From Ferdinandcohnia sp036962705 (lineage in GTDB: Bacteria; Bacillota; Bacilli; Bacillales; Bacillaceae_L): 64,000 nucleotides of DNA. How positions within the stretch are numbered: the stretch's first letter is position 1; each line of letters begins with the position of its first letter. Made by a program: the position numbers and the translations under genes. This document shows positions 44,250-52,691 of the stretch, in pieces. The notes under the pieces were generated by a model. It did no database searches. It saw nothing but the letters and a program-made list of their open reading frames with translations, and had not been told where the DNA came from. The stretch is taken from contig NZ_JBALOQ010000034.1 in assembly GCF_036962705.1 (NCBI RefSeq), positions 62,001 to 126,000 of the forward strand. Direction: 5' to 3'.

Positions 44250-44322
44250 TGATTCCGATTGGGTTCGAACCAACGACCTCTACCCTGTCAAGGTAGCGCT
44301 CTCCCAGCTGAGCTACGGAATC
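44250..44322 (-). tRNA. tRNA-Val (anticodon GAC)
   Basis: On the minus strand a full 73-base cloverleaf reads: acceptor GATTCCG/CGGAATC, D-arm GCTCAGCTGGGAGAGC, anticodon arm CTACC-TTGACAG-GGTAG with anticodon GAC, and T-arm GGTTCGAA. Discriminator base A; the CCA end is not encoded. Its own terminator lies directly downstream. Confidence 0.96.
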
Positions 44323-44523
44323 ACTATATATGAATAATTTATAATATACATCCGTTTGGGAAGTTTGTCAATTAGTTTCTATTAATTTTATTGAATTTTC
44401 ATCCTAAGAAAATGTTAATATGGTAAAAATTATACAAAAGTAGTATTTCATAATGGCAAATTATAAGATATAAATATAATATTGAGGAGAATTTTAACTT
44501 AATATTCGCTGAATTCCCAATTT

Positions 44524-44662
44524 TTATGGGGAACGGGGGAACCATTAACGTGCAAAAGGGCACTTGGGGTGAATCCTTTATTAATAAAGGTAGGAGATAC
44601 TCTTCATCCGAATCCGACAGCTAACCTCGTAAGCATCCGGAGAGAGCATTGTTGCACAAATC
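44524..44662 (+). promoter_or_regulatory. c-di-AMP (ydaO/yuaA) riboswitch
   Basis: The conserved blocks appear in order: GGGGGAACC, GGGGTGAATCC, GGTAGGAGA, CCGAATCCGACAGCTAACCTC and GTAAGC (the fourth written in two parts: CCGAATCCGACAG, CTAACCTC). This is the ydaO motif, an OFF switch for c-di-AMP. It precedes a terminator and the symporter gene at 44790. Confidence 0.9.
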
Positions 44663-44671
44663 AACTTCACG

Positions 44672-44700
44672 GCCACGAGCCATACTCTCGTGGCTTTTTG
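44672..44700 (+). terminator. expression-platform terminator of the ydaO riboswitch
   Basis: The stem GCCACGAG / CTCGTGGC is followed by TTTTTGTG, about 90 bases before the symporter start. Confidence 0.9.
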
Positions 44701-44789
44701 TGTCTCTTTAAGAAGTATGCTTTTCACCCCAATTCTCATATCCCTTTTGATCCCGAGACATTCAACTACATCTTCGAGGAGGGTTTTTT

Positions 44790-46019
44790 ATGTCTTTAAC
44801 TAAAAAGATTTTATTAGGTTTAGGTTTAGGTGCGATTGTTGGTCTTATTTTGAATTTAACTTCACCGGCCGCTTTTGACATCGTTAATACCTACTTATTT
44901 GTTCCACTAGGTCAAATTTTCTTGAATTTAATTAAAATGCTTGTTGTTCCAATCGTCTTAATTTCTATTACTCTAGGTGTTGCAGGTCTTGGTGACCCTA
45001 AGAAGCTTGGACGAATTGGTGGAAAGACGATTACTTACTTTTTAGCAACAACTACGATTGCCATTACAATCGCAATCGTACTTGCCTCAATTTTCAAGCC
45101 TGGTGCGGGTGGAGGATTTGATACAGAGGGCGCTACCTACGATGGGGCAACTGAAGCTCCTCCTGTTATGGAGACATTAATAAATATTATCCCAACGAAT
45201 CCTATTACAGCGATGAATAATGCAGATATGCTTCAAATTATTGCATTTGCTATTTTTATAGGTTTAGCTTTAACGGTTTTAGGTGAAAAAACAAAAGGTA
45301 TTTTAAATTTATTTGAACAAGCAAATGAAATCATGATGTATCTTGTTAATCTCGTCATGAAAACGGCTCCATACGGAACGTTTGGTTTAATTGCAACTGC
45401 AATTGGGGGCCAAGGTTATGCTGCAATTAAAGCAATGCTCGGTTATTTCTTGATTGTACTTGCGGGCTTACTCATCCATTCAGTTGTCACATATGGTGGT
45501 ACGATTGCATTTATGGCAAAACGAAGTCCTATCGAGTTCTTTAAAGGTTTCGCGCCAGCAATGACAGTAGCATTTAGTACCTCGAGTAGTAATGCAACAC
45601 TACCAGTTTCAATGGAAACTGCTCAAAAGAATCTAAAGGTTCCTGAACAAATTAGTAGCTTTGTTCAACCATTAGGTGCAACAATCAATATGGATGGAAC
45701 AGCTATTATGCAAGGTGTTGCGACTATCTTTATTGCACAGGTATATGGCTTTGACCTCACATTTTCTCAAATTTTAGTGGTAATCTTAACTGCAGTACTT
45801 GCAAGTATTGGCACAGCAGGTGTTCCAGGCGTTGGTTTAATCATGCTTGCGATGGTACTTCAAGCGGTTGGTTTGCCACCAGAAGGTATTGGGTTAATCA
45901 TCGGTATAGACCGGTTACTTGATATGACACGTACAGCAGTTAATATTACGGGTGATGCCGCATGTGCAGTATATGTTACAGAATCTGAAAAGAAACATAT
46001 GGATAAAGTATCTGCTTAA
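44790..46019 (+). CDS. dicarboxylate/amino acid:cation symporter (glutamate/aspartate type)
   Basis: This 409-residue carrier has the full GltPh-type signature: HP1 AFSTSSSNATLPVS, TM7 NMDGTAIMQG, HP2 IGTAGVPGVGLIML and TM8 DRLLDMTRTAVNITGDAACA, where Asp and Arg contact the substrate amino and side-chain carboxyl. Glutamate or aspartate, less likely C4-dicarboxylate, is the expected substrate. GAGGAGGG precedes ATG. A c-di-AMP riboswitch with terminator lies in its leader, so high c-di-AMP should switch it off, tying uptake to potassium/osmotic status. Confidence 0.92.
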   Translation: MSLTKKILLGLGLGAIVGLILNLTSPAAFDIVNTYLFVPLGQIFLNLIKMLVVPIVLISITLGVAGLGDPKKLGRIGGKTITYFLATTTIAITIAIVLASIFKPGAGGGFDTEGATYDGATEAPPVMETLINIIPTNPITAMNNADMLQIIAFAIFIGLALTVLGEKTKGILNLFEQANEIMMYLVNLVMKTAPYGTFGLIATAIGGQGYAAIKAMLGYFLIVLAGLLIHSVVTYGGTIAFMAKRSPIEFFKGFAPAMTVAFSTSSSNATLPVSMETAQKNLKVPEQISSFVQPLGATINMDGTAIMQGVATIFIAQVYGFDLTFSQILVVILTAVLASIGTAGVPGVGLIMLAMVLQAVGLPPEGIGLIIGIDRLLDMTRTAVNITGDAACAVYVTESEKKHMDKVSA

Positions 46020-46024
46020 TTAGT

Positions 46025-46066
46025 TATGTGCGCGACAGGATTTTTCCTGTCGCTTTCCTTTTTTAA
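46025..46066 (+). terminator. terminator of the symporter gene
   Basis: The stem GCGACAGGA / TCCTGTCGC, four-base loop, is followed by TTTCCTTTTTT. Confidence 0.88.
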
Positions 46067-46111
46067 AAGATATAATAAGTTTGTAAATTCTTTGCTGGGA
46101 GGATTATTAAG

Positions 46112-46837
46112 ATGACGGTTAATAAGGGTACAGTTAGGGAAATGACTATACATAGTAAGATATTAAATGAGAAGATTGAGCTTATTGTTTATTTGCCAGC
46201 AGCCTTCTCTCCCCTCTATAAATACAATGTTCTAATCGCTCAGGATGGGCGAGATTATTTTAATCTTGGCAGGGTTGCACGAGTTGCTGATAAGCTATTA
46301 GAAACAGGTGAAATCAGCAATACCATTATTGTGGGGGTTCCTTATAAAAGTGTTGCAGATCGCCGTAAGAAGTATCACCCTGATGGTGAGCAGCATCATT
46401 TATATAAGCGTTTTTTAGGGGGAGAACTTGTACCATTTCTTGATCAGGAATTTCCAACCTATCAAATGGGCCAAGGTCGCGCACTAATTGGGGATTCACT
46501 GGCAGCAACTATTTCCCTCTTAACAGCGCTGGAATACCCTCATACTTTTGGAAAGGTGATTATGCAATCACCTCTAGTAAATGAACAGGTTATCCAGATG
46601 GTTGAAAATTTTGAAGAACCACATCTACTTGAGTTGTACCATGTCATTGGAACAGGTGAAACTGAAGTGAAAACGACAACAGGTGATATTGAAGATTTTT
46701 TAACACCAAACCGAGAATTGCATAACATCATTGTGAAAAAGGGCTATCCCTATTTTTATGAGGAATTTAATGGAAACCACACATGGAAGTATTGGCAGCC
46801 TGATTTACCAAGAGCCCTTTCAAAAATGTTTAAATAA
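46112..46837 (+). CDS. yjcH: esterase-family alpha/beta hydrolase (YjcH-like)
   Basis: This 241-residue protein has the putative esterase (enterochelin esterase-like) fold. The nucleophile is in GDSLAATIS, the acid probably in VIGTGETE, and the histidine in GNHTWKYWQ. It is first in the order yjcH-yjcG-yjcF known from B. subtilis, and lengths agree. No signal peptide; cytoplasmic. The substrate is unknown. TGGGAGGATT precedes ATG. Confidence 0.82.
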   Translation: MTVNKGTVREMTIHSKILNEKIELIVYLPAAFSPLYKYNVLIAQDGRDYFNLGRVARVADKLLETGEISNTIIVGVPYKSVADRRKKYHPDGEQHHLYKRFLGGELVPFLDQEFPTYQMGQGRALIGDSLAATISLLTALEYPHTFGKVIMQSPLVNEQVIQMVENFEEPHLLELYHVIGTGETEVKTTTGDIEDFLTPNRELHNIIVKKGYPYFYEEFNGNHTWKYWQPDLPRALSKMFK

Positions 46838-46845
46838 ACTTTTTC

Positions 46846-46906
46846 TCGCATTAACGGGCAGGAAAACCCCCAATGATTAAAGTTTCACTTTTTGTATACT
46901 ATCATT
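46846..46906 (-). repeat. dispersed intergenic repeat, family B (partial)
   Basis: On the minus strand: GTGAAACTTTAATCATTG ... CCCGTTAATGCG, matching 41300-41360 and blocks in 16876-17150. Confidence 0.6.
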
Positions 46907-47001
46907 TTCAGATATTTGATATAATTGTGTTATTATTTTCGTAAAATGCGCATCAGGTACTTCACGTTTTCAATAATTAAACTATTAGGAGGGCAAAAGA
47001 A

Positions 47002-47517
47002 ATGAAATATGGCATTGTTATCTTCCCGTCCAAAAAACTTCAAGACACAGCTAATTCGTATCGCAAACGTTATGACCCACATTATGCATTAATTCCACCA
47101 CATATAACGGTTAAAAATGCATTTGAAGCATCCGATGAAGAAATTAAGGATATTACAAGGGAATTGGAAAAAGCCTCCAAACAGGTCGAACCATTTCAAT
47201 TAAAGGTCCTAAAGGTTGGCTCCTTTTCCCCTGTTAATAATGTAATTTATATGAAAGTAGACCCTAATGAAGAGTTACAAAAACTACATAATGCACTTCA
47301 CTCTGGTTATTTTGCAGGAAAACCTGAGTATGCGTTTGTTCCGCATATTACAATTGGGCAAAAGCTATCCAGTGATGAGCATTCAGATGTTTATGGTCAA
47401 TTACGCATGTTAAAAATGAACCATGAGGAGCAAATTGATCGCATACATCTTCTTTATCAGCTAGAAAATGGTTCATGGACCGTTTATGAAACAATTCGTT
47501 TAGGAAAGGAAAATTAA
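47002..47517 (+). CDS. yjcG: 2H-phosphoesterase / 2'-5' RNA ligase-like protein YjcG
   Basis: This 171-residue protein has the two His-x-Thr motifs of the 2H superfamily, PPHITVKN (about residue 34) and PHITIGQ (about residue 115), which form the catalytic pair for cyclic phosphate hydrolysis. The length equals YjcG of B. subtilis. The natural substrate is unknown. It lies seven bases before yjcF, and GGAGGGC precedes ATG. Confidence 0.9.
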   Translation: MKYGIVIFPSKKLQDTANSYRKRYDPHYALIPPHITVKNAFEASDEEIKDITRELEKASKQVEPFQLKVLKVGSFSPVNNVIYMKVDPNEELQKLHNALHSGYFAGKPEYAFVPHITIGQKLSSDEHSDVYGQLRMLKMNHEEQIDRIHLLYQLENGSWTVYETIRLGKEN

Positions 47518-47524
47518 ATACAAC

Positions 47525-47947
47525 ATGGAAGCAAGAATAGTCACGAACAACAAAGAACTAGACGATGCATTCACTGTCAGAAAAGTGGTCTTCGTCGATG
47601 AACAAAATGTTCCACTAGAAGAAGAAATTGATCAATTTGAAGATGAAGCTACACATATTGTCCTTTATGATAACAATGAGCCTGTTGGAGCTGGACGTTT
47701 TCGTGTCCTAGACGGATACGGAAAAGTAGAACGTATTTGTGTCCTCGCTTCACACCGTAAAAAAGGTGCAGGTAATGTGATTATGCAAAGGATGGAAGAT
47801 ATTTCGAAAGAGCGAGGTATTTCAAAATTAAAGCTCAATGCTCAAACACACGCAGAAAACTTCTATAAAAAACTAGGATATGAAACCGTATCATGTCTTT
47901 TTATGGATGCTGGAATCCCTCATGTTACGATGATTAAAAAATTATAA
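47525..47947 (+). CDS. yjcF: GNAT N-acetyltransferase YjcF
   Basis: This 140-residue GNAT protein has VFVDEQNVPLEEEIDQFED at the acceptor side, the acetyl-CoA loop VLASHRKKGAGNVIM, and the closing AENFYKKLGYE. The length and context equal YjcF. The spacing after yjcG shows no strong ribosome site, so translation may be coupled to yjcG. The acceptor is unknown. A strong terminator follows. Confidence 0.9.
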   Translation: MEARIVTNNKELDDAFTVRKVVFVDEQNVPLEEEIDQFEDEATHIVLYDNNEPVGAGRFRVLDGYGKVERICVLASHRKKGAGNVIMQRMEDISKERGISKLKLNAQTHAENFYKKLGYETVSCLFMDAGIPHVTMIKKL

Positions 47948-47951
47948 GTTT

Positions 47952-47985
47952 AGAAAGGATGTCAAAAAAGACATCCTTTTTTTGA
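47952..47985 (+). terminator. terminator of yjcHGF
   Basis: The stem AAAGGATGTC / GACATCCTTT, six-base A loop, is followed by TTTT. Confidence 0.9.
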
Positions 47986-48032
47986 TGGATAAAATACGTA
48001 AAACCTGCTCATTCTACCATAGAGGGGTGAGC

Positions 48033-48710
48033 ATGTTGGAATATTTTAGAATTACATTTGATTTAGTGGTTGGTCTTTTAGGGTTACTGATTCTTACAAA
48101 AATACTAGGAAAAACACAAATAACCCAAATTACAGCTTTTGATTTTATCTCCGCACTAGTACTAGGTGAATTGGTTGGAAATGCCGTTTTCGACCAGAAA
48201 ATTGGGATCTTCCAAATTCTCTTTGCCATCCTTGTTTGGGGAGTTTTAGTTTATGTGATTGAAATAATAACACAGAAAATTCGAAGGACCAGGCCATTTC
48301 TTGAGGGGAAGCCATCGATTATTATTCACAAAGGTAAAATTATTAGAGATCATTTAAAGAAAAACAAACTGGATATTAACCAACTACAGCATCTTCTTCG
48401 TTCGAAGGGTGTTTTTTCAATTAGAGAGGCTGAGTATGCCATTTTAGAAACAGATGGCTCAATCAGCGTCCTTAAAAAATCTTCGTATGAGCCACCAACA
48501 CGTCAGGATTATTATATGGTGGAACAAAAGGTGCGACTCCCGATTACATTGGTGAGTGATGGTGTACTAATTAAGGAAAATTTAAAGGAAAGTGGCTTTT
48601 CTGAAAGCTGGCTACAATCTGAATTGAACAGCCAAGGTGTAGTCACGTATAAGGATTTACTATATGCGGAATGGCGTGAAGAGGAAGGCTTGTACGTTCA
48701 AGAATTCTAG
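48033..48710 (+). CDS. DUF421 (YetF-like) membrane protein, second copy
   Basis: This 225-residue paralogue of the protein at 41408 has three membrane helices (TFDLVVGLLGLLILTKIL and onward) and the YetF domain with KNKLDINQLQHLLRSKG and EAEYAILETDGSISVLKK. ATG 48033 lies behind GAGGGGTGAG; the open frame from 47982 is upstream of that site and covers the yjcF terminator. It is closer to the classic YetF sequence than the first copy. Function unknown. Confidence 0.88.
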   Translation: MLEYFRITFDLVVGLLGLLILTKILGKTQITQITAFDFISALVLGELVGNAVFDQKIGIFQILFAILVWGVLVYVIEIITQKIRRTRPFLEGKPSIIIHKGKIIRDHLKKNKLDINQLQHLLRSKGVFSIREAEYAILETDGSISVLKKSSYEPPTRQDYYMVEQKVRLPITLVSDGVLIKENLKESGFSESWLQSELNSQGVVTYKDLLYAEWREEEGLYVQEF

Positions 48711-48722
48711 CCTTCCCTTTAT

Positions 48723-48965
48723 TTATATAGAGTCGTTGAAGAGCAAACCTTCGCCAGTATATTGGGCACGGATGTTTTCGAAATATTGGCTTTGTTTTTT
48801 CGTCATTGTTTTTCGTTCAATCTGGTGTAAATCGTATGAACGCTGATTAAAGTTCAATGAAATTGGGTTCACTGGATGTAGCGTCATCTGGTTAGTTTTA
48901 TAGGTCGTAGTTCGGTGTACATATTGATTGTATTGTTCATTGTTGATTGGTAATATATAGCCCAT
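48723..48965 (-). CDS. hypothetical protein, 80 residues
   Basis: ATG 48965 follows GGAGGGG by seven bases. The product is soluble, rich in Asn, Gln, Tyr and Thr (MGYILPINNEQYNQYVHRTT at the N-terminus), with QIERKTMTKKQSQYF in the middle. It is convergent with the YetF-like gene, 12 bases from its stop, and heads a minus-strand run of small sporulation-type genes. No family is recognised. Confidence 0.6.
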   Translation of the reverse strand: MGYILPINNEQYNQYVHRTTTYKTNQMTLHPVNPISLNFNQRSYDLHQIERKTMTKKQSQYFENIRAQYTGEGLLFNDSI

Positions 48966-49077
48966 GTAATACCCCTCCATCCCTTTTTATCGTTTTATAT
49001 GTATTATTTGTTTTAAAGAATTATGATTTATTATTGAAAGAATTCGAAGGAAGCCTTTTATTTGTTGGGGTCATGAT

Positions 49078-49113
49078 AGAAAAAGGCCTGACAATTGCGT
49101 CAGACCCCTTTCC
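49078..49113 (-). terminator. terminator of spoVIF
   Basis: The stem GGtCTGAC / GTCAGGCC is followed by TTTTTC on the minus strand. Confidence 0.75.
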
Positions 49114-49368
49114 TTATTTTTTGTTAATCATTTTAGAAATGGTGCCAAAGTCCATTTTTTCGTCACCATTTACAATACTGTTTACAATTTTGTCCTCTAG
49201 TTGTTTTGATACTGGCTTATTTGCAATCTGTGAAACCCTTCTAATGACAGAGCGAACTGTTTTTTCATCCTTAAAATTCGCATTTTGCAAAGAGTTTGCT
49301 AGCTTGAATACCTCCTGCATATCTACGCCTGTTTTCTTTTCGATATTCTTAAAAAAGTTATTATCCAT
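49114..49368 (-). CDS. spoVIF: stage VI sporulation protein F
   Basis: This 84-residue small helical protein matches SpoVIF (YjcC) of B. subtilis, a GerE-dependent factor for spore coat assembly. Characteristic stretches are FFKNIEKKTGVDMQEVFKLA and VRSVIRRVSQIANKPVS. GGAGGC precedes ATG 49368. In B. subtilis it is also close to yjcF-H, supporting the call. Confidence 0.88.
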   Translation of the reverse strand: MDNNFFKNIEKKTGVDMQEVFKLANSLQNANFKDEKTVRSVIRRVSQIANKPVSKQLEDKIVNSIVNGDEKMDFGTISKMINKK

Positions 49369-49511
49369 TTCGAAGCCTCCTTACATTGTGTTATATCGTA
49401 TGAGACCCGCCTAAAAGTGGTGCGCAAGATGGTGAAAAAACTATTTCTTGTTAATTAAATGTAGAAAGTACGAGTCAATTAACTCGTACTTCCATTGGGG
49501 GAATGTTGTGT

Positions 49512-49649
49512 TTAAAAGAAAGAAGCACCTACAATAATCAATAGGATGAACAATACGACGATTAATACAAAAGTAGATCCATGGCCGAATCCGCCATAAC
49601 CGTAGCCACCAAAGCCACAACCACCAAAGCCGCAACCACCAAAGCCCAT
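49512..49649 (-). CDS. YjcZ-family sporulation protein
   Basis: This 45-residue protein begins at ATG 49649, behind a perfect AGGAGGTG. The first half is Gly/Phe/Tyr/Cys-rich repeats (GFGGCGFGGCGFGGYGYGG) and the second half is one membrane helix (TFVLIVVLFILLIIVGASFF). This layout defines the YjcZ family of small spore proteins. The longer frames across it are not real. Confidence 0.88.
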   Translation of the reverse strand: MGFGGCGFGGCGFGGYGYGGFGHGSTFVLIVVLFILLIIVGASFF

Positions 49650-49748
49650 ATTTAGCACCTCCTCATAAAAAGAGTACATTATAAAGTATGTTTTGAAGGT
49701 CAATTATGTGAGGACAGGAGCACAGGGCAAATGCGGAAATTAGTATTT

Positions 49749-49976
49749 TTACCCCTCCAAATTCTTATCTAACTCCTGCTGTTTTCTTGCCAACCATTGA
49801 TTTAGTTTTTCCATCCTTGCTTCAAGCTCTTTTTCAAATTTTCTCGCCTCTGTATCTAACTGTCTTAACCCTTTTTCATTTTCTGTAGCCCATTTGTCCA
49901 GCTTCCCTTTTGCTTCATCATGGTCTTTGTTGTAATCCGCAACAAAGCGCTCGATTTCTTTTTCAAATTTACTCAA
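49749..49976 (-). CDS. small coiled-coil protein, unknown
   Basis: A 75-residue highly charged helical protein: nearly the whole length shows heptad-like spacing of Leu/Phe with Glu/Lys (KFEKEIERFVADYNKDHDEA; EARKFEKELEARMEKLNQWL). TTG 49976 is favoured because GGAGG lies eight bases ahead; an upstream GTG sits inside the ribosome site. A terminator at 50008 lies upstream of it and belongs elsewhere or insulates the gene. No family recognised. Confidence 0.6.
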   Translation of the reverse strand: MSKFEKEIERFVADYNKDHDEAKGKLDKWATENEKGLRQLDTEARKFEKELEARMEKLNQWLARKQQELDKNLEG

Positions 49977-50007
49977 AGCGCACACCTCCGCTCTTCTCTT
50001 TTATTTA

Positions 50008-50042
50008 ATGATAAAAACAGGCTCCATGAGCCTGTTTTTGCA
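50008..50042. terminator. terminator-like hairpin
   Basis: The stem AAAACAGGCTC / GAGCCTGTTTT, three-base loop, with T on the plus side; its source gene on the plus strand is not evident. Confidence 0.6.
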
Positions 50043-50048
50043 TAAAAA

Positions 50049-50130
50049 TTACTTAATTGAATTTCTTGCAATAATATATCCTGCACCATACGGATTGTAA
50101 TCAATGCCTTTCCATTTTACTGTTTTCGTT
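50049..50130 (-). pseudogene. possible gene remnant (26 codons without start)
   Basis: On the minus strand a short open stretch ends ...WKGIDYNPYGAGYIIARNSI-K-stop, is directly preceded by TAA and has no start or ribosome site. The composition looks protein-like, suggesting the decayed end of a lost gene, but it is too short to identify. Confidence 0.25.
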
Positions 50131-50254
50131 TAGGCAGTTTTATCAATTATCTTTTTTATAGGCATTCATACAGACTGCCATTAGGAAAATTCCATAGACT
50201 AATCCAAGACATGACGTTTGTCTATTATTTTTCAATTGAATGGTGGGAATAAAT

Positions 50255-51259
50255 GTGAATGATTCAAGATCAAAGATTTGGCTCTCCGAAAGTGTGAAAC
50301 CATCCCAACCAAACAAAATACAAAACCATCAAAAGCATCAAAATAATCCAGGTCAAATAGGGAATAAGAGTAATACACGAGGCGATGTGTGGGATCAAAT
50401 TAACCTTAAAGAAATGCTGAAATCCGAGCATAAAAAATTATATCAGAGAAGGAGCAAGTTTCAAAAAATCCATGTTTTAGAGGCAAAAGAAATTAGAATG
50501 TTTTTAGATGAGCAACTACAATTTAGTTCATTAGATGAACGAATTTATCATGAAGCATTTGTTCACATCCCTATGGCGCTCACAAAGTCACGTGATCGTA
50601 TTTTAATTTTAGGAGGCGGTGACGGTCTTGCATTAAGGGAAGTATTAAAATATTCAGATGTTAAACATGTCGATCTTGTTGACATCGACCCTGAAGTCTT
50701 AAGTATAGCTCGAAATGTACCTGAAATTGTTTCTCTAAATGAACGATCGTTGTTTGATCAACGTGTCAATATTCATGCTGAAGATGCACGTGATTTTTTA
50801 AAGACGAACAAAGGGACATATGATCTTATGATCATTGATTTTCCAGATCCTGCAGATCCTGAGCTTGCAAGCTTATATTCACTTGAATTGTTTCAAATGT
50901 TAAGCAGATATTTAGCGAAAGACGGTAAAATTGTCTGCCAGGCAATTTCTCCTGAGGATACACCTATAGTATTTTGGAGCATTGGTTTAACAATGGAACG
51001 TGCCGGTTTTTATACAGAAAGCTATCATACGATTGTCCCTTCCTTTGGTGATTGGGGGTTTCAATTAGCATCTAAAGTACCTTTCTCTACTCAATTTAAA
51101 AAAATAACAGTACCTTATCGAACACTTCCTACAAACTTAGCTAGCTTATTTCATTTTAAAAGTGAAATTTTAGCTTACAAAACCGGTGCGATTGTAAATA
51201 ATTTGAGTAATCCACAACTGCATACAATCTATAGAGAAGAAATCGTTGATCCCTACTGA
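50255..51259 (+). CDS. spermidine synthase-like aminopropyltransferase (SpeE-like 1)
   Basis: A protein of about 334 residues with an unusual N-terminal extension of roughly 70 residues that is polar and low in complexity (KPSQPNKIQNHQKHQNNPGQ). The Rossmann methyltransferase-like core follows: ERIYHEAFVHIPM, LILGGGDGLALREVLKY (dcSAM-binding GGGDG), VDIDPEV and IIDFPDPADPELASLY, where the DxxD gate-loop aspartates are kept. GTG 50255 is six bases behind GGTGGGA. It is likely to transfer aminopropyl groups to a polyamine, but the acceptor is uncertain. Near speD. Confidence 0.8.
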   Translation: MNDSRSKIWLSESVKPSQPNKIQNHQKHQNNPGQIGNKSNTRGDVWDQINLKEMLKSEHKKLYQRRSKFQKIHVLEAKEIRMFLDEQLQFSSLDERIYHEAFVHIPMALTKSRDRILILGGGDGLALREVLKYSDVKHVDLVDIDPEVLSIARNVPEIVSLNERSLFDQRVNIHAEDARDFLKTNKGTYDLMIIDFPDPADPELASLYSLELFQMLSRYLAKDGKIVCQAISPEDTPIVFWSIGLTMERAGFYTESYHTIVPSFGDWGFQLASKVPFSTQFKKITVPYRTLPTNLASLFHFKSEILAYKTGAIVNNLSNPQLHTIYREEIVDPY

Positions 51260-51409
51260 ATTATAGCGAAAAAACTACTAATTTTCGTTATCTCTTTTTT
51301 GTGAATTATTACAACCATGAAGTTATAATTAGAAAAATCCATAATTCTCATAACTGATATTGATTTTGTTTCGATTCAAAAATCAGATAGAATACGATAA
51401 CGTTTAATC

Positions 51410-52321
51410 TTAAAACACTCTATTTGTGATATCAACCAAAACCGTGTTTTGATCTGTTTGAACATTACCTATATTCTTTGAGATTTTATAATAAAATGGC
51501 AAACTGAACATTTCTCTTAATTCTTTCGTTGACAAATACTTTGCTTTTACAAGCATGTTAAAATTATTAATATTAATATTTGATGTTGTAGCAAGACAAA
51601 ATAACCAATCCTCACCATCATCTGCTTCGAAGTTGTGATAAGGCTGTACATTGAAACCAACTATTCTAAGAGTTTCATATATACTCCAAAGGTATTCCGC
51701 CGTCGAATCACCATTAGAACAAGCTATACTAATTGCACCCCCTGGTTCTAAACGGTTTTTCAATAGGCTGTAAAACTCCTTACTATAGAGACGGGATAGC
51801 TGAGTAAATTTACCAATGGGCTCTGGAAGATCCACAATTATAACATCCCATTTTGCTGAGTTCTTCTCTAAAAACCCTCTCCCGTCTTCAATTACAGTCT
51901 TAACTTTAGGATTATTCAATGACCCATTATTAAATTGGACCATAGGCTTTAGTTTTTTACCGAAATTAACCATTTCTTCGTCGATGTCTAAGGTAACTAC
52001 TTTTTCTACATCTTTATAACGAAGAACCTCACGAGTTGTTACCCCACCACCACCTCCGATAATTAAAACACGCTTTCGTTTACGTGCAGCAACCATTGGA
52101 ACGTGTGCTATCACTTCTGAATATCTATCTTCATCAGGCGCCGTGCTAAACATGACGTAACCATTACTATATATCAGAAAATCACCATTATAACTAACGA
52201 GAGCAATATTCTGGGTAGGAGTTTTGTACGTGCGTAAAATTTGATAATCCCCTTCAGGCTCTTCATCATAGCTAATATAATCACTTATTGAATCATACCC
52301 AGAGTCTCTAAAACTACTCAT
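51410..52321 (-). CDS. spermidine synthase-like protein (SpeE-like 2), divergent active site
   Basis: A 303-residue homologue of the same fold with EDRYSEVIAHVPM, VLIIGGGGGVTTREVLRYKD, TLDIDEEM and IIVDLPEPIGKFTQLSRLY. In the glycine-rich loop the aspartate of GGGDGG is replaced by glycine, so dcSAM binding may differ or be lost; the DxxE pair is acceptable because B. subtilis SpeE also has Glu there. ATG 52321 is eight bases behind AAGGAG. It is convergent with SpeE-like 1 and divergent from speD. Could be an aminopropyltransferase of altered specificity or a regulatory homologue. Confidence 0.75.
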   Translation of the reverse strand: MSSFRDSGYDSISDYISYDEEPEGDYQILRTYKTPTQNIALVSYNGDFLIYSNGYVMFSTAPDEDRYSEVIAHVPMVAARKRKRVLIIGGGGGVTTREVLRYKDVEKVVTLDIDEEMVNFGKKLKPMVQFNNGSLNNPKVKTVIEDGRGFLEKNSAKWDVIIVDLPEPIGKFTQLSRLYSKEFYSLLKNRLEPGGAISIACSNGDSTAEYLWSIYETLRIVGFNVQPYHNFEADDGEDWLFCLATTSNININNFNMLVKAKYLSTKELREMFSLPFYYKISKNIGNVQTDQNTVLVDITNRVF

Positions 52322-52691
52322 AAATATCACTCCTTATTTGTGGATACCCTTTTTAAATCCTATTCCATGTATATTATGGATGTTCGAAAAATCCGCATTT
52401 ATATCACCTAAAGGAGCCTACTAGAAATGCTTCGTCCATTTAGGGTTTGGTTAATTCGCTTTCATACTAATCTCCATATTCTGTTGCCTGTTTACCTATT
52501 AAGTTATGATATGTAAACAGTAGCTAATTGCTTGGACGATTCTCCATATTAATTGCTTATTAATTCATACTACAATTAGCTGCACCCCTACAAAGGACTA
52601 TTTTCAAAAAATAAGGACTACTGTACAATCTATTTTTTCAGTAAGCAATAACATATATTAATAAAGGATTATTGAGGGGAACGATGAGATT
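52322..52691. promoter_or_regulatory. divergent control region speE-like 2 / speD
   Basis: No gene is seen in 370 bp. A perfect eight-base inverted repeat CTGTTTAC (52488) / GTAAACAG (52513-52520) and two copies of TCTCCATATT flank it. These are candidate regulator sites for the polyamine genes; no known box is recognised. Confidence 0.4.

Noticed and set aside
51410..52321. loss of the second gate-loop aspartate (DLPEP) in SpeE-like 2 as evidence of inactivity
   Set aside because: B. subtilis SpeE, as I recall, also has Glu at this place, so only the GGGDG change is kept as unusual.
24499..52440. shared 14-mer AATGCTTCGTCCAT at about 24499 and 52427
   Set aside because: Only one short match with no extended similarity on either side; may be chance.
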